Origin: JAWPMT01 sp965215825
Lineage (GTDB): Bacteria > Bacteroidota > Bacteroidia > Cytophagales > Cyclobacteriaceae
DNA: 64,000 nucleotides
Reading direction: 5' to 3'
Assembly: GCA_965215825.1 (NCBI GenBank)
Contig: CBDCEM010000002.1
Location: forward strand, 2,028,055 to 2,092,054
The position numbers and the translations under genes were made by a program. A model generated the notes under the pieces. The model saw only the letters and a program-made list of their open reading frames with translations. It was not told where the DNA came from and searched no databases. Of this stretch, positions 44,943 through 54,540 are shown piece after piece. The stretch's first letter is position 1. Each line of letters begins with the position of its first letter.

Positions 44943-47051
44943 ATGAAATTTTTCAAGGAACTTCAGCGAAGAAATGTCATAAAGGCCGCTATATCCTATC
45001 TGGTGCTGGCCTTCGCGCTATTGGAAGCTGCTGATATCATATTTCCCATTATTGGAGTTACCCAAATTGCGGTTCAATATCTACTCTTGGTGGCAGTGGT
45101 GTTTTTTCCGATATGGCTCATTTTTGCCTATGTCTATGAATGGACACCTACAGGATTCAGAAAAACCGATAATGTCAAGGAAGATGAGTCGGTACACCAA
45201 TCAACCAGCAAACGCCTCAATCAGTGGATCATTGGTGGATTACTCTTAGCGGTAGGTTTGTTGATTGTTGATCGAATTTTCAATGTTTCTGCGGGGCTGA
45301 TAGAAGCTGAACCGAAAGTCAGCACCATTGCTATTCTTCCTTTTAGTAACGAAAGTCCGGATTCAGATAATGAATTTTTTGCCTCTGGGATTCATTCAGA
45401 TGTGTTAGTCAAATTGTCTGCAATAAAGGATTTCAGAATTATCTCCAGGGCCTCTGTGATGCAGTTCAAAGATTTCGAAGGAGATCTATCTGAATTGGGT
45501 GATCGGCTAAATGCAAAATACATACTGGAAGGTGCGGTGAGAAGACTAAATAATCAAGTCCGTATTTCAACTCAATTAATTGAAGTAGAATACAATCAGG
45601 TAATCTGGTCTGATCAATACGATGAAGAACTGGAAAATGTATTCGAATTACAATCAAGAATAGCAACACAAATTTCAGATAAGCTGCAAGCGAACCTTAG
45701 TCAAAGCGAAACACAGGATATCGAATTACCACCCACCACTATACTTTCGGCTTATGATGACTACCTAAAGGCGAACTTCATTTTAGATAAACCAAGACCT
45801 GTATATGATGACATTATAAATGCCATAGGCCTATTGGAAAATGCTGTAGAGGCGGATCCAAAATTTGGCAGGGCGTGGACTAAACTGGTACAAGCAAATA
45901 GTGAACTATATAATATCCTGAACAGGGCAGGTGATAGAGAAGAGGAATTGCGAGTGACAGGAGATAAAGTAGAGCTATCGTTGCAAAAAGCAAAGGAACT
46001 TTCTCCTGAAGGATGGCAAGTATTGCAGGAAGAAGCCGCTTATACGCTCAACGTAAAAAATGATCAAATCGAAGCGTTGAAATTGTTTGAAAAAGCACTG
46101 GAACGTAATCCGAGTGACGTGTATTCCATGTTCCAGCTTTCGAAACTATACAGTTATTTCGGTAATCCGGACAAATCGACATTGATGGTTGAGCGTGCAT
46201 TCGAACTTAGCCAGACCAGTGGGCCGTTCGGTTTTTTTCTAACCATTGGATATGAAATGATGGGTGATTATGAGAAACTTATTGCTCATCTTGAGCGTCT
46301 CCTTGAGCTATATCCCGAAGATGACACCTATCCTGTGGACATTGCTTACTTCAAGTTTCTGATGGATGGGAAACTCTCCTCTTTTGAAGAATTTGAAAAT
46401 GTATTAAAAGCATCGACAGCTATCCACCCCTGGGATGAACGGGTATTAAAAAACAGAGGAATGGTGGTCGCCATGTTCAACAATGAATTTGATGAGTATC
46501 ATGAAAATTGGAATGGAAAGTTTGAAAGTCATCAAAAAAGTCATGGTGATAGAGTGTGCCCTATGGTGGCAAATGATTATACCAACCATGCAAGAATCAT
46601 GATGAAACATGATAGGTTAGAGGAGGCTCATGATATCATTGAGCATGTCAAAACAATAGCTATTATGCCTGTTAATCTTAATTCGTTGTGCCAATTCAAT
46701 TCACAAACCTTTTTGCCCAAACTGGATTTGATGGCAGGAGACACATTGACAGCAAAACAAAAACTTGAGCAAATTGCATTGGAGGCCATGCAAAATGAGT
46801 CTTTCCCCATCGGTGCTGTTGAAAAAACAGTTGTCCTTCAGACTGCTGATCTGGTTGCCCCGGAAAAAGTATATTACTATTATGAGCTAGTCACTAAAAA
46901 AAGTAAATCGCTCACCAGTTTTGCGTCCATCTGTGCTGATCCATGGACTTATCCTAACCTTTTAAAAGATCCTGAATTCATTGAAGAGGTCAAAGCGGAT
47001 GGGAGATTCGTGGAATTTTTAAGGCACTTTGGGTTCCTGAAAAACTCATGA
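44943..47051 (+). CDS. TolB-like N-terminal (FlgO-type) and TPR membrane protein
   Basis: About 700 residues. The N-terminal MKFFKELQRRNVIKAAISYL opens two or three membrane helices (to about 105). Next is a TolB/FlgO-like domain (about 130-260: TIAILPFSNESPDSDNEFFA, GIHSDVLVKLSAI, LIEVEYNQVIWSDQYD), known from adenylate cyclase-associated proteins, and a C-terminal half of TPR repeats. Probably a membrane-bound scaffold or sensor; its function is not established. The frame is open 11 codons upstream, but the MKFFKELQRR start is usual for the family. Confidence 0.82.
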   Translation: MKFFKELQRRNVIKAAISYLVLAFALLEAADIIFPIIGVTQIAVQYLLLVAVVFFPIWLIFAYVYEWTPTGFRKTDNVKEDESVHQSTSKRLNQWIIGGLLLAVGLLIVDRIFNVSAGLIEAEPKVSTIAILPFSNESPDSDNEFFASGIHSDVLVKLSAIKDFRIISRASVMQFKDFEGDLSELGDRLNAKYILEGAVRRLNNQVRISTQLIEVEYNQVIWSDQYDEELENVFELQSRIATQISDKLQANLSQSETQDIELPPTTILSAYDDYLKANFILDKPRPVYDDIINAIGLLENAVEADPKFGRAWTKLVQANSELYNILNRAGDREEELRVTGDKVELSLQKAKELSPEGWQVLQEEAAYTLNVKNDQIEALKLFEKALERNPSDVYSMFQLSKLYSYFGNPDKSTLMVERAFELSQTSGPFGFFLTIGYEMMGDYEKLIAHLERLLELYPEDDTYPVDIAYFKFLMDGKLSSFEEFENVLKASTAIHPWDERVLKNRGMVVAMFNNEFDEYHENWNGKFESHQKSHGDRVCPMVANDYTNHARIMMKHDRLEEAHDIIEHVKTIAIMPVNLNSLCQFNSQTFLPKLDLMAGDTLTAKQKLEQIALEAMQNESFPIGAVEKTVVLQTADLVAPEKVYYYYELVTKKSKSLTSFASICADPWTYPNLLKDPEFIEEVKADGRFVEFLRHFGFLKNS

Positions 47052-47160
47052 GAAACTGAAATGAAAAGCCGATATTTTGGGGCACAAGCCTCATACATGT
47101 AAGTTATGAGATACGCGCTGAAAATATCAATTGTACAACGCTTACAAAGGACGATAGAAT

Positions 47161-47901
47161 ATGCTTCGCCTACTCAATAGATTCAAAAAAGATCTTCTCG
47201 AAGAAGGAAAGATTAAATCCTTTTTATTCTACACCCTTGGTGAGATCTTTCTGGTTGTGGTTGGGATTTTAATTGCCCTCCAAATCGACAATCGGAATGA
47301 AGACCAAAAAGAAGAAAAGGAGTTAAAGGAGTACTTAAGTACGATCGCAAATAATTTAACTCAGGATTTAAATCTGGCGGATTCTCTCAAAAGTAGAAGA
47401 ATGACAGTCAGAGAAACTTCCAGAAAATTGATGGATGCAATAATTCTGAAACAGCTTGATGAGATTCCGTTGACTGTAGAAAGAAACATAATGTTTAGGG
47501 ACTTTCATTTTGTGCCAAAGATGGGAGGTTTCGAATCACTGATATCATCAGGTTACATTGGAAAGCTTAAGCAATCCAAACTAGATAGCCTGCTTTTTGA
47601 ATATTATTACATTGTACAGGATCTTCAAAGAGAAGAAGGAAGTTTTAATGGCTACATTGAATCAATGGAGGCTTCTGTTTCAGCAACTACCTCTGTGAAT
47701 ATGGCGCTTTACAAAAGATATTATGGTTATAAAGTCAGCAAGGAAGAAGCAACCAATTCAAATCAGGAATTTTTAAACCATCCGGCAGTTAAGAATGCGC
47801 TGATGAGGTCTGCAAATCAAAACTCCATTCTGCCTCGATATAAGGACCTTGTGGATACGGGTAATCTTTTAATAAGAGAGATTGAAATTCAGTTAAAATA
47901 A
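47161..47901 (+). CDS. DUF6090 family membrane protein
   Basis: A 246-residue protein with the DUF6090 N-terminus LLEEGKIKSFLFYTLGEIFL, VVVGILIALQIDNRNEDQKE: one membrane helix followed by a coiled soluble region (KEEKELKEYLSTIANNLTQD). A widespread Bacteroidota family of unknown role, often found near TolB/TPR proteins like the one upstream. Confidence 0.85.
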   Translation: MLRLLNRFKKDLLEEGKIKSFLFYTLGEIFLVVVGILIALQIDNRNEDQKEEKELKEYLSTIANNLTQDLNLADSLKSRRMTVRETSRKLMDAIILKQLDEIPLTVERNIMFRDFHFVPKMGGFESLISSGYIGKLKQSKLDSLLFEYYYIVQDLQREEGSFNGYIESMEASVSATTSVNMALYKRYYGYKVSKEEATNSNQEFLNHPAVKNALMRSANQNSILPRYKDLVDTGNLLIREIEIQLK

Positions 47902-47921
47902 GTGCTCCTTTTCCTAAGAAT

Positions 47922-48392
47922 ATGATTGAAAAATTGCAAAATGCTGAAATTGAGGTAGCTAAAAAGATCCGTTCCGTTTTTCAATTATCGTATACAGTTG
48001 AGGCAGAACTGTTAAATGCAACTGATTTTCCACCCCTTAAACGACCTCTTGAAAGTTATCAAAAAAGTGGTAATGTGTTTTTCGGTTACCTGGAAAGGAC
48101 TGAATTGGCAGGCGTTATTGAGGCAGAATTTACTGAAGCATACATAGACATCAATAGCCTGGTGGTTCACCCAAAATTTTTTAGACGCGGAATAGCGAAA
48201 AAGTTATTAGAATTCATTTTCAGTGAATTTGACAAAAACCTTTTTATGGTTGAAACGGGTGTTGAAAATGAACCAGCAACGCTGCTCTATAAAAAGCTTG
48301 GTTTTGAAGAAATCGAACAATGGGATACTGACTTTGGACTCAGAAAAGTGAAATTCAGAAAAACAAAGTACGGCAGTACCTCAGCGCTATAG
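47922..48392 (+). CDS. GNAT family N-acetyltransferase
   Basis: A 156-residue acetyltransferase. The acetyl-CoA binding motif is LVVHPKFFRRGIAKKLLEFI (R-R-G-I-A), then VETGVENEPATLLYKKLGFE with the conserved Tyr. The substrate cannot be predicted. It follows the DUF6090 gene by 20 bases. Confidence 0.85.
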   Translation: MIEKLQNAEIEVAKKIRSVFQLSYTVEAELLNATDFPPLKRPLESYQKSGNVFFGYLERTELAGVIEAEFTEAYIDINSLVVHPKFFRRGIAKKLLEFIFSEFDKNLFMVETGVENEPATLLYKKLGFEEIEQWDTDFGLRKVKFRKTKYGSTSAL

Positions 48393-48451
48393 CAGTACGA
48401 TAGTCACAACCGCAGAAAATGAGCAAACGAATTTCATAATCCTAGTAAAAA

Positions 48452-49216
48452 ATGATCATGATCCTGGCCATAACTCTAACCTCTTTTCAACTTGTAAATA
48501 TTCTGTTGGTCCTGGTGCTTTTGTTTTTGGGTTTTAAGGTGTTCGAACAAAAATGGTCTTATAAAATAAGTAAGCCCCACAATTGGGACGAAGCAGTAGA
48601 AAAGGGCCGAGTATCCAATGCCTTAAAAAAAATAGAAAGAACCTATCGGGATAAGGTTCGATTCTATACTTTCTGGCTGCAAATTGAGCGAATCAAAGAC
48701 AAAAAAATACCCGGTGTTTTTGCAGAACTTGGGGTTTATCGGGGAGAAACAGCCAAAATCATTCACGAAATAGATCCCGATCGTGATCTGTATTTGTTTG
48801 ACACATTCGATGGGTTTAGCGAAGAAGACTTATCAGTTGAGAAAAGTGAAGAAGATAAGTACAACACTTCGAACTTTTCAGACACAAGTATAGAGGAAGT
48901 CAAAAGTCATATCAGTGGAAATAAGCACATCAAGTTTCGACCAGGATATTTCCCTGATTCAGCTGCCAATATGGAGGAAACAATCTACTCCTTTGTGCAT
49001 TTGGATGCTGACTTGTACAAACCCACAAATGCAGCACTACATTATTTTTATCCAAAGCTATCACCTGGTGGTGTGATGATCATACATGATTATAACCATT
49101 CCTGGGATGGTATTCGAAAAGCAATTGATGAATTTTCACAAACCATTCCTGAGAGTTTTGTGGAAATAGCCGATTGGCAAGGAAGCGCTATGATCGTGAA
49201 AAATTCATCTTTTTAA
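48452..49216 (+). CDS. TylF/MycF-like class I methyltransferase
   Basis: An N-terminal membrane helix (about 10-28) precedes a SAM-dependent methyltransferase of the TylF family: VFAELGVYRGETAKIIH (SAM loop), YLFDTFDGFSEEDL, and the metal-binding FVHLDADLYKPTNAAL and GGVMIIHDYNHSWDG. Family members O-methylate sugars in macrolides; free-standing copies in Bacteroidota probably modify surface glycans. The membrane anchor is unusual for TylF itself. Confidence 0.82.
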   Translation: MIMILAITLTSFQLVNILLVLVLLFLGFKVFEQKWSYKISKPHNWDEAVEKGRVSNALKKIERTYRDKVRFYTFWLQIERIKDKKIPGVFAELGVYRGETAKIIHEIDPDRDLYLFDTFDGFSEEDLSVEKSEEDKYNTSNFSDTSIEEVKSHISGNKHIKFRPGYFPDSAANMEETIYSFVHLDADLYKPTNAALHYFYPKLSPGGVMIIHDYNHSWDGIRKAIDEFSQTIPESFVEIADWQGSAMIVKNSSF

Positions 49217-49303
49217 ATAAATCCCTCTCCCCAAGGAGAAAAAATTGGCTAAGAAATTAAACTTGTATTGACAATAGTTAGGCGATAAGGCGAATACCTG
49301 AAC

Positions 49304-49762
49304 ATGAAGAAGACTGTATATATTGATATGGATAATGTTCTGGTTGACTTTGATAGCGGCATAGAGAAGTTAGACGAGGAAACCAGAAAGGAATTTGAGG
49401 GAAAGTATGATGAAGTCCCTGGGATATTTTCCACAATGGATCCTCTTGCCGGAGCAATAGAATCGGTTTTTAAATTAGCTGAACATTATGATTTATATGT
49501 CTTATCAACAGCTCCATGGTTGAATCCATCAGCCTGGCAAGATAAGATTGAATGGATTCACAAATACTTTGGAAAAGAGGAGGGGTCAGTCCTGTATAAG
49601 AAATTGATTATATCACATCATAAAGACCTTAACAAGGGTGAGTATCTAATCGATGACAGAACAAAAAATGGCGCTGGAAGCTTTAAGGGAGAACATATCC
49701 ATTTTGGGACAGAAAAATTCCCTGACTGGAAGAGCGTGGTGCAATATCTCACAGCGGAATAA
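49304..49762 (+). CDS. 5'(3')-deoxyribonucleotidase, NT5C family, second copy
   Basis: A 152-residue HAD phosphatase, similar over its full length to the protein at 24762 (same YIDMDNVLVDFDSG, STAPWLNPSAW and LIDDRTKNGAG motifs). All catalytic residues are present. The following intergenic region resembles an attC site, so this copy may be a cassette or the source of one. Confidence 0.85.
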   Translation: MKKTVYIDMDNVLVDFDSGIEKLDEETRKEFEGKYDEVPGIFSTMDPLAGAIESVFKLAEHYDLYVLSTAPWLNPSAWQDKIEWIHKYFGKEEGSVLYKKLIISHHKDLNKGEYLIDDRTKNGAGSFKGEHIHFGTEKFPDWKSVVQYLTAE

Positions 49763-49772
49763 AAACTAACTC

Positions 49773-49861
49773 GCACTAACAAGCTGTGTAAGGCCTTCAC
49801 GGCAATCTCAACAAGTCATATCTTTTATAATAAGATATTATGGCCACACGGACGCTTTCAG
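49773..49861 (+). repeat. degenerate attC-like site
   Basis: The left arm CACTAACAAGCTGTGTAAGG, then CC, pairs with GGCCACACGGACGCTTTCAG; the right end TTTCAG departs from GTTAG. An inner ATATCTTTTATAATAAGATAT hairpin is present. It is the last attC-like trace with both arms. Confidence 0.45.
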
Positions 49862-49914
49862 ATATAATTTTGTGTCAGTAAAAGGACTACCTATTTCTTT
49901 CAGGACTCAATAGA

Positions 49915-51279
49915 ATGAAAACTTTCCAGGATTTCAATTTCAAAAAGCCACTACAAAAAGCCATTGCTGATTTAGGGTTTGAAAAGCTAACCCCCATTCA
50001 AGAAGCATCTTTTTCTCCTATTCTTGGTGGTTTCGATTTCCTGGGAATTGCACAAACGGGAACAGGTAAAACGATTGCCTATTTGCTTCCTGTATTGCAG
50101 GATTTGAAATTTTCAGACCAGCCCCACCCGAGGGTCTTAATCCTTGTTCCAACCAGAGAACTTGTTATTCAGATCGTAGAACAGATCGAAAAGTTAACGC
50201 CTTACCTCAATATAAGAGTGGTAGGAGTTTATGGTGGTTCTAACAATATAAATCCTCAAAAAAGAGCCGTTGCTGAAGGATTAGATATCATTGTTGGTAC
50301 ACCTAGAAGGTTGTATGACCTGGTGCTTGCCAATGTACTGCGACTAAAATCGATCAAAAAACTGGTGATTGATGAAGTCGATATTATGCTTGATTTTGGT
50401 TATAAAACTCAGTTAAAAAATCTCTTTGAACACGTTCCTGGTAAACGTCAGAATATCCTCTTCTCGGCCACAATGACCACTTATGTCGATGAGCTGGTGG
50501 ACGATTTCCTGGTGAACCCTGTTAGAAAAACCATATCCATCAGTGGCACACCGTTAGAAAATATTAGTCAGGAAACTTATGCTGTCCCTAACTTTTATAC
50601 CAAGGCTAACCTGCTAAATCATCTTTTAGTAGATGAAAATGAATACAGCAAAGTCCTGATATTCGTGGGAACAAAAGTTAATGCCGACAGGCTACTTACC
50701 GTATTGGATTTTGAATCTGAGACTGCTGTCATTCACTCAGGCAAGGAACAAAACCACCGATCCAATTCCATAGAAAAGTTCACCCACGGTACATGTAGAA
50801 TCCTGATAGCGACGGATGTGATTTCCCGTGGAATTGACATAGATAAAATTTCTACGGTCATCAGTTTTGATACTCCGCTCTATCCGGAAAACTATATCCA
50901 TCGCATTGGGCGTACAGGCAGAGCCGGACAACAAGGAAGAGCGATTCTTTTTTACAGTGAACAGGAAGAAGCATCAAAGATGGCCATTGAAAGTTTGATG
51001 AACTACACGATTCCTTCTAATCCATTTCCTCAGGAAGTAACAGTAACAGAACAACTCACTCCCGAGGAAAAGAACAAACCTTTATTAGGTAAGGAAGAAC
51101 TGCCTGATAACAAAAAATCAGCGATTAAATCCGGGTCTTCTTTTCATAAGAAATTGGCAAAGAATAGTAAAGAAAAAGGCGAAAAGAAGAGTTATCAGAA
51201 GCAATTAAAAGAACGGTATAAAAAACCAATCAGACGAGGTGATAAAATTCAAAACATGAAGAAGAAGAAAAGGAAGTAA
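49915..51279 (+). CDS. DEAD-box RNA helicase (DEVD variant)
   Basis: A 454-residue helicase with all core motifs: Q motif (FKKPLQKAIADLGFEKLTPI), motif I AQTGTGKT, Ia PTRELVIQ, Ib GTPRRL, motif II DEVD in place of DEAD, motif III SAT, IV-V ATDVISRGIDID, VI HRIGRTGRAG. The C-terminal 70 residues are Lys-rich (KKPIRRGDKIQNMKKKKRK), suited to RNA binding. A likely cold-response or ribosome-assembly helicase. The 227-base gap after it holds no clear feature apart from an isolated AACGTTATGAG near 51486. Confidence 0.9.
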   Translation: MKTFQDFNFKKPLQKAIADLGFEKLTPIQEASFSPILGGFDFLGIAQTGTGKTIAYLLPVLQDLKFSDQPHPRVLILVPTRELVIQIVEQIEKLTPYLNIRVVGVYGGSNNINPQKRAVAEGLDIIVGTPRRLYDLVLANVLRLKSIKKLVIDEVDIMLDFGYKTQLKNLFEHVPGKRQNILFSATMTTYVDELVDDFLVNPVRKTISISGTPLENISQETYAVPNFYTKANLLNHLLVDENEYSKVLIFVGTKVNADRLLTVLDFESETAVIHSGKEQNHRSNSIEKFTHGTCRILIATDVISRGIDIDKISTVISFDTPLYPENYIHRIGRTGRAGQQGRAILFYSEQEEASKMAIESLMNYTIPSNPFPQEVTVTEQLTPEEKNKPLLGKEELPDNKKSAIKSGSSFHKKLAKNSKEKGEKKSYQKQLKERYKKPIRRGDKIQNMKKKKRK

Positions 51280-51506
51280 TGTTCCGGGTATCAGGCAATT
51301 AGTTGGACAACTCTCAACAGTGGCCAGAGCGTGGTGGCTAAAGCTCGCAATTAAAAGTCAAATTCACGGAAGAATTCGTCACTGCGAACATCGACTTGTG
51401 GAGTCCGAAAAACGCTAATTTGTCAAACCGACCTCACCCTCAATTCACAGGTTTTTTTGGATTTAGTTCATGAATTTATCGTAAAACGTTATGAGTAATA
51501 ATTAAT

Positions 51507-51920
51507 ATGGATAGTTACGTCCTAATAGTCTTAGTCTCGCTTGTCAGTCTCATAATTGGTGTCAAATTTTGGCAAAAAGGCAATCTTTTAATTGAAACAG
51601 GAATCACAACTTCTGGAACTATTTTTAAGAACAACTTTAAAGGAGCAGCTGGCTTTAGTCACGGAATGTATTATCCTGTGGTAAGATTCTTAACCGAAAG
51701 AAAAGAATGGATTACCCAAGAATTAAGTATTGGACGGAACCCACCTATCAAAGAAGGTAGCAAAGTAACGGTTATATACGATCCTGAAGATCCGACAAAC
51801 GTTGATATTAGGTCAACATTCAGGCAAGAAATTCTACCAAGAATTCTCCTGGCTATTGGAGTTGCAGGAATCATTATTGGCCTGCTTGGTTATCTTGAAT
51901 TAATCGAATTTGGTTTATAA
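51507..51920 (+). CDS. DUF3592 membrane protein
   Basis: A 137-residue protein with an N-terminal helix (YVLIVLVSLVSLIIGVKFW), a beta domain (GTIFKNNFKGAAGFSHGMYY, KEGSKVTVIYDPEDPTNVDI) and a C-terminal helix (ILLAIGVAGIIIGLLGYL), the usual DUF3592 layout. Function unknown. The 250 bases after it hold no recognised gene. Confidence 0.78.
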   Translation: MDSYVLIVLVSLVSLIIGVKFWQKGNLLIETGITTSGTIFKNNFKGAAGFSHGMYYPVVRFLTERKEWITQELSIGRNPPIKEGSKVTVIYDPEDPTNVDIRSTFRQEILPRILLAIGVAGIIIGLLGYLELIEFGL

Positions 51921-52175
51921 ATGTCAATTCTTAATTTAAATCGAAGAGGAGCAGCCTGATTTTCTAATTAACAATAATGCCGACAGTTGTGATTGGAAAT
52001 GTACAGATATCCTTGGAGCTTTGAAATTAGCATCTATGTTTCCTATGCTTAAAACACACTTGTCCATCGTATCCATCTTAATTTGCACTAGGATATATTC
52101 ACAACGAATTGATATTTCAGACACAAGTGGTCAACGACAAGGAAAGTGGTGTGATAATTTGATAAAAGAAGAAAA

Positions 52176-52529
52176 ATGAAGTTGAGCAGTATCAAACCGT
52201 TTATCCCATCGGGAGAAGACTTTAAAAAATCCAAAGAACTCTTTTTGACGTTCGGATTTGAAATAAGATGGGAGTCTGAAGGTTATGTGGGATTTCAAAA
52301 AGACACAGTACACTTCATTCTCCAGGATTATGATAATAAAGTACTGGCTGAAAATTTAATGATTCAAATTGAAGTGGAGGATTTAGATAGCTTTTGGAGC
52401 GAATTAAAGAAAAAAGAGCTTTCTGAAAAATTTGAGGTTAAGTTGAGAGCGCCTACAAATTTTCCATACGGAAGAGAGGTTCATTTTATTGATTTAGCGG
52501 GAGTTTGTTGGCATTTCGCTGAAAAGTAA
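52176..52529 (+). CDS. VOC superfamily protein (glyoxalase/bleomycin resistance-like)
   Basis: A 117-residue single-domain protein with two beta-alpha-beta-beta-beta modules: SGEDFKKSKELFLTFGFEIR through KDTVHFILQDY, and IQIEVEDLDSFWSELKKKEL through GREVHFIDLAGVCWHFAEK. It could bind a small hydrophobic ligand or act on one with a metal; no substrate is indicated. Confidence 0.8.
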   Translation: MKLSSIKPFIPSGEDFKKSKELFLTFGFEIRWESEGYVGFQKDTVHFILQDYDNKVLAENLMIQIEVEDLDSFWSELKKKELSEKFEVKLRAPTNFPYGREVHFIDLAGVCWHFAEK

Positions 52530-52634
52530 TTGCCGAGAAACCCCGAAGAATCATGTAAAACATGCTGTGTAAAGAATTATCCGATCATAAAAATTCCTAA
52601 AAAAGTTAACTTTTTTAATTTCACTTCGTTACTG

Positions 52635-52652
52635 TTGTATATACAATTATTG
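52635..52652. promoter_or_regulatory. probable MarR operator before marR
   Basis: TTGTATATACAA is a perfect 12-bp palindrome, followed by TTATTG, just before the GTG start. The same core with nearly the same 3' extension (TGTATATACAATAATGG) occurs before the pirin gene. Likely the binding site of the MarR regulator encoded here. Confidence 0.6.
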
Positions 52653-52654
52653 TA

Positions 52655-53083
52655 GTGAATAGGAAATATTACAAAGCGATACATCAGATTATTCAAACAG
52701 GACACTGGGTCACTGATCAGATCTCTCTTGAACTCAAGGAATTTGATATTACTGAGCCACAGTTCAATGTATTGAGAATCCTCCAGGGAAGAAAAGGAGA
52801 GCCGATTACTGTTTTGGAAATCCAGGAACGGATGGTGCAGCGCACAAGTAATGTTACCCGAATTATTGACAAGCTCTTGGCCAAGGATTTGGTTGATAGA
52901 AAGGAATGCCCTTCCAATAGGAGAAAAATGGACATCACCATCACTGATAAAGGCGTAAAATTTCTATCGGTACTTGATAAGAAAGTCCAGGTATTTCATA
53001 AACCCATGATAGATAACCTGACAGCTGAAGAACTTGAGCAATTGGATGATTTAATAAGAAAACTAAAAGGAGAAACGAAATGA
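52655..53083 (+). CDS. MarR family regulator
   Basis: A 142-residue winged-helix repressor: helix pair ITEPQFNVLRILQGRKGEPI, recognition region RTSNVTRIIDKLLAKDLV, wing CPSNRRKMDITITDKG. It starts with GTG; no ATG lies upstream in frame. The gene overlaps the reductase gene by four bases and sits next to a palindrome that recurs before the pirin operon, so it probably controls both. Confidence 0.88.
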   Translation: MNRKYYKAIHQIIQTGHWVTDQISLELKEFDITEPQFNVLRILQGRKGEPITVLEIQERMVQRTSNVTRIIDKLLAKDLVDRKECPSNRRKMDITITDKGVKFLSVLDKKVQVFHKPMIDNLTAEELEQLDDLIRKLKGETK

Positions 53084-53640
53084 AAAAAGTATTCGCCATT
53101 GGTGCCAGTAACAGCCGCAAGTCCATTAATGGTCAGTTTGCGTATTGGGCTGCGAAACAGATAGAAAATGTGCAGGTTGAAGCGATCGACCTCAATGATT
53201 TCGAAATGCCCATTTACAGCATTGATAGAGAAAATGAATCTGGCATCCCTACTTTGGCGCATGATTTTAAATCCAAAGTAAAAACAGTAGATGGCATTGT
53301 CATATCATTGGCAGAACACAATGGCGCTTATACTGCTGCTTTCAAAAATATCCTCGATTGGGTATCAAGAATCGAAAAAGGGACCTGGGCCGGCAAACCC
53401 GTGCTATTGCTGGCAACTTCTCCCGGAGCAAGAGGAGGTATGGGTGTTTTGGCTTCTGCAAAAATGGCGTTTCCACATCAAGGCGCGGAAGTAGTAGGAG
53501 ATTTCTCCTTGCCCTCTTTTCATCAAAATTTTGATGAACTCAAAGGAATTACTAATGAGACGCTACTGGATACTCTCATGAATGAACTGAATAACCTTAA
53601 AAGAATCATGGAAGGCAATAATGAAACTGTTACTGAATAG
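53080..53640 (+). CDS. NADPH-dependent FMN reductase
   Basis: A 186-residue flavodoxin-like reductase: GASNSRKSINGQFAYWAAKQ (FMN phosphate loop), SLAEHNGAYTAAFKNILDWV, PVLLLATSPGARGGMGVL. It reduces FMN, quinones or azo/nitro compounds with NAD(P)H. Cotranscribed with the MarR regulator; this pairing is typical of responses to electrophiles or quinones. Confidence 0.88.
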   Translation: MKKVFAIGASNSRKSINGQFAYWAAKQIENVQVEAIDLNDFEMPIYSIDRENESGIPTLAHDFKSKVKTVDGIVISLAEHNGAYTAAFKNILDWVSRIEKGTWAGKPVLLLATSPGARGGMGVLASAKMAFPHQGAEVVGDFSLPSFHQNFDELKGITNETLLDTLMNELNNLKRIMEGNNETVTE

Positions 53641-53659
53641 TTTTTATTTGATCTAACTA

Positions 53660-53677
53660 ATGTATATACAATAATGG
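53660..53677. promoter_or_regulatory. probable MarR operator before pirin gene
   Basis: ATGTATATACAATAATGG repeats the element upstream of marR, here 8 bases before the pirin start codon. Confidence 0.6.
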
Positions 53678-53684
53678 TAATTAC

Positions 53685-54533
53685 ATGAAAAAGATAACGC
53701 AAATATATAATCCAACTGACATCACAGGACTTATTCCTGGAGTCGCCGGACAAAGGGTATTTCCTACGCCCCATTTTAAAAACTCAGACCCCTTTCTCAT
53801 GCTGGATCAAATCGGTCCACAATGTGTTGGAGCGAACTGGGAATTGACAGGTGAAGGTCACGACCATCCTCATAGAGGGTTCGAAACGCTCACTTTTATG
53901 TTCGAGGGGAAAATGAATCATCGGGATTCGTTGGGTAATCGGGCCACCTTACAGAGTGGGTCGGTTCAGCGAATGAACGCTGGTTCTGGCATCATCCATG
54001 GAGGCAGCATGTTCTCCGATCCGCAGACAGAACGCTTTCATGAGATGCAACTTTGGGTTAACAGTCCCAAAGATCAAAAAATGTCTGCTCCGGGCATACA
54101 TAATGTCTCAGATAAGGACATTCCATGGGTAGGCATTGATGGAGGCAAGCTCCGGGTGATCTCAGGAGAACTCAATGGCCTACAAGGCCCCATTCAAACC
54201 CTGAGTCCCACTCAAATCGGGCATGCGACGGCTGAAAAACCAGGAGCGCTAAACATCTCTTCTTTTTCCAGTGAGGCCAATGTGATGCTATACGTTTTGG
54301 AAGGCGAAATCGCTATTGAAGGTCAAAAGCTTGAATCGTATCAACTGGGGCAGTTATCTCAGCAGGGACATGAAGTGAGAATCCAAATGCAACCAGGTTC
54401 ACAAGTCCTGGTTTTGGCTGGAATACCGCTAAACGAACCTGTTGTTTTCGGTGGGCCCTTCGTCATGAATACGCAGGAAGAAATCGATCAGTCTTATGCA
54501 GATTTTCAGAAAGGGCTGTTTGGTCAAATCTAA
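53685..54533 (+). CDS. pirin family protein
   Basis: A 282-residue bicupin. The N-terminal cupin carries the metal ligands: two His in GHDHPHRGFETL, and His and Glu in RFHEMQLWVN. The C-terminal cupin has no clear ligands, as is usual. Bacterial pirins include quercetinases and redox-responsive proteins. The gene heads a run of closely spaced genes behind a MarR-type operator. Confidence 0.9.
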   Translation: MKKITQIYNPTDITGLIPGVAGQRVFPTPHFKNSDPFLMLDQIGPQCVGANWELTGEGHDHPHRGFETLTFMFEGKMNHRDSLGNRATLQSGSVQRMNAGSGIIHGGSMFSDPQTERFHEMQLWVNSPKDQKMSAPGIHNVSDKDIPWVGIDGGKLRVISGELNGLQGPIQTLSPTQIGHATAEKPGALNISSFSSEANVMLYVLEGEIAIEGQKLESYQLGQLSQQGHEVRIQMQPGSQVLVLAGIPLNEPVVFGGPFVMNTQEEIDQSYADFQKGLFGQI

Positions 54534-54540
54534 GGACCGC

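Noticed and set aside
21518..49861. An integron integrase or attI site
   Set aside because: No tyrosine recombinase with the R-H-R-Y pattern could be found in any listed frame of the window.
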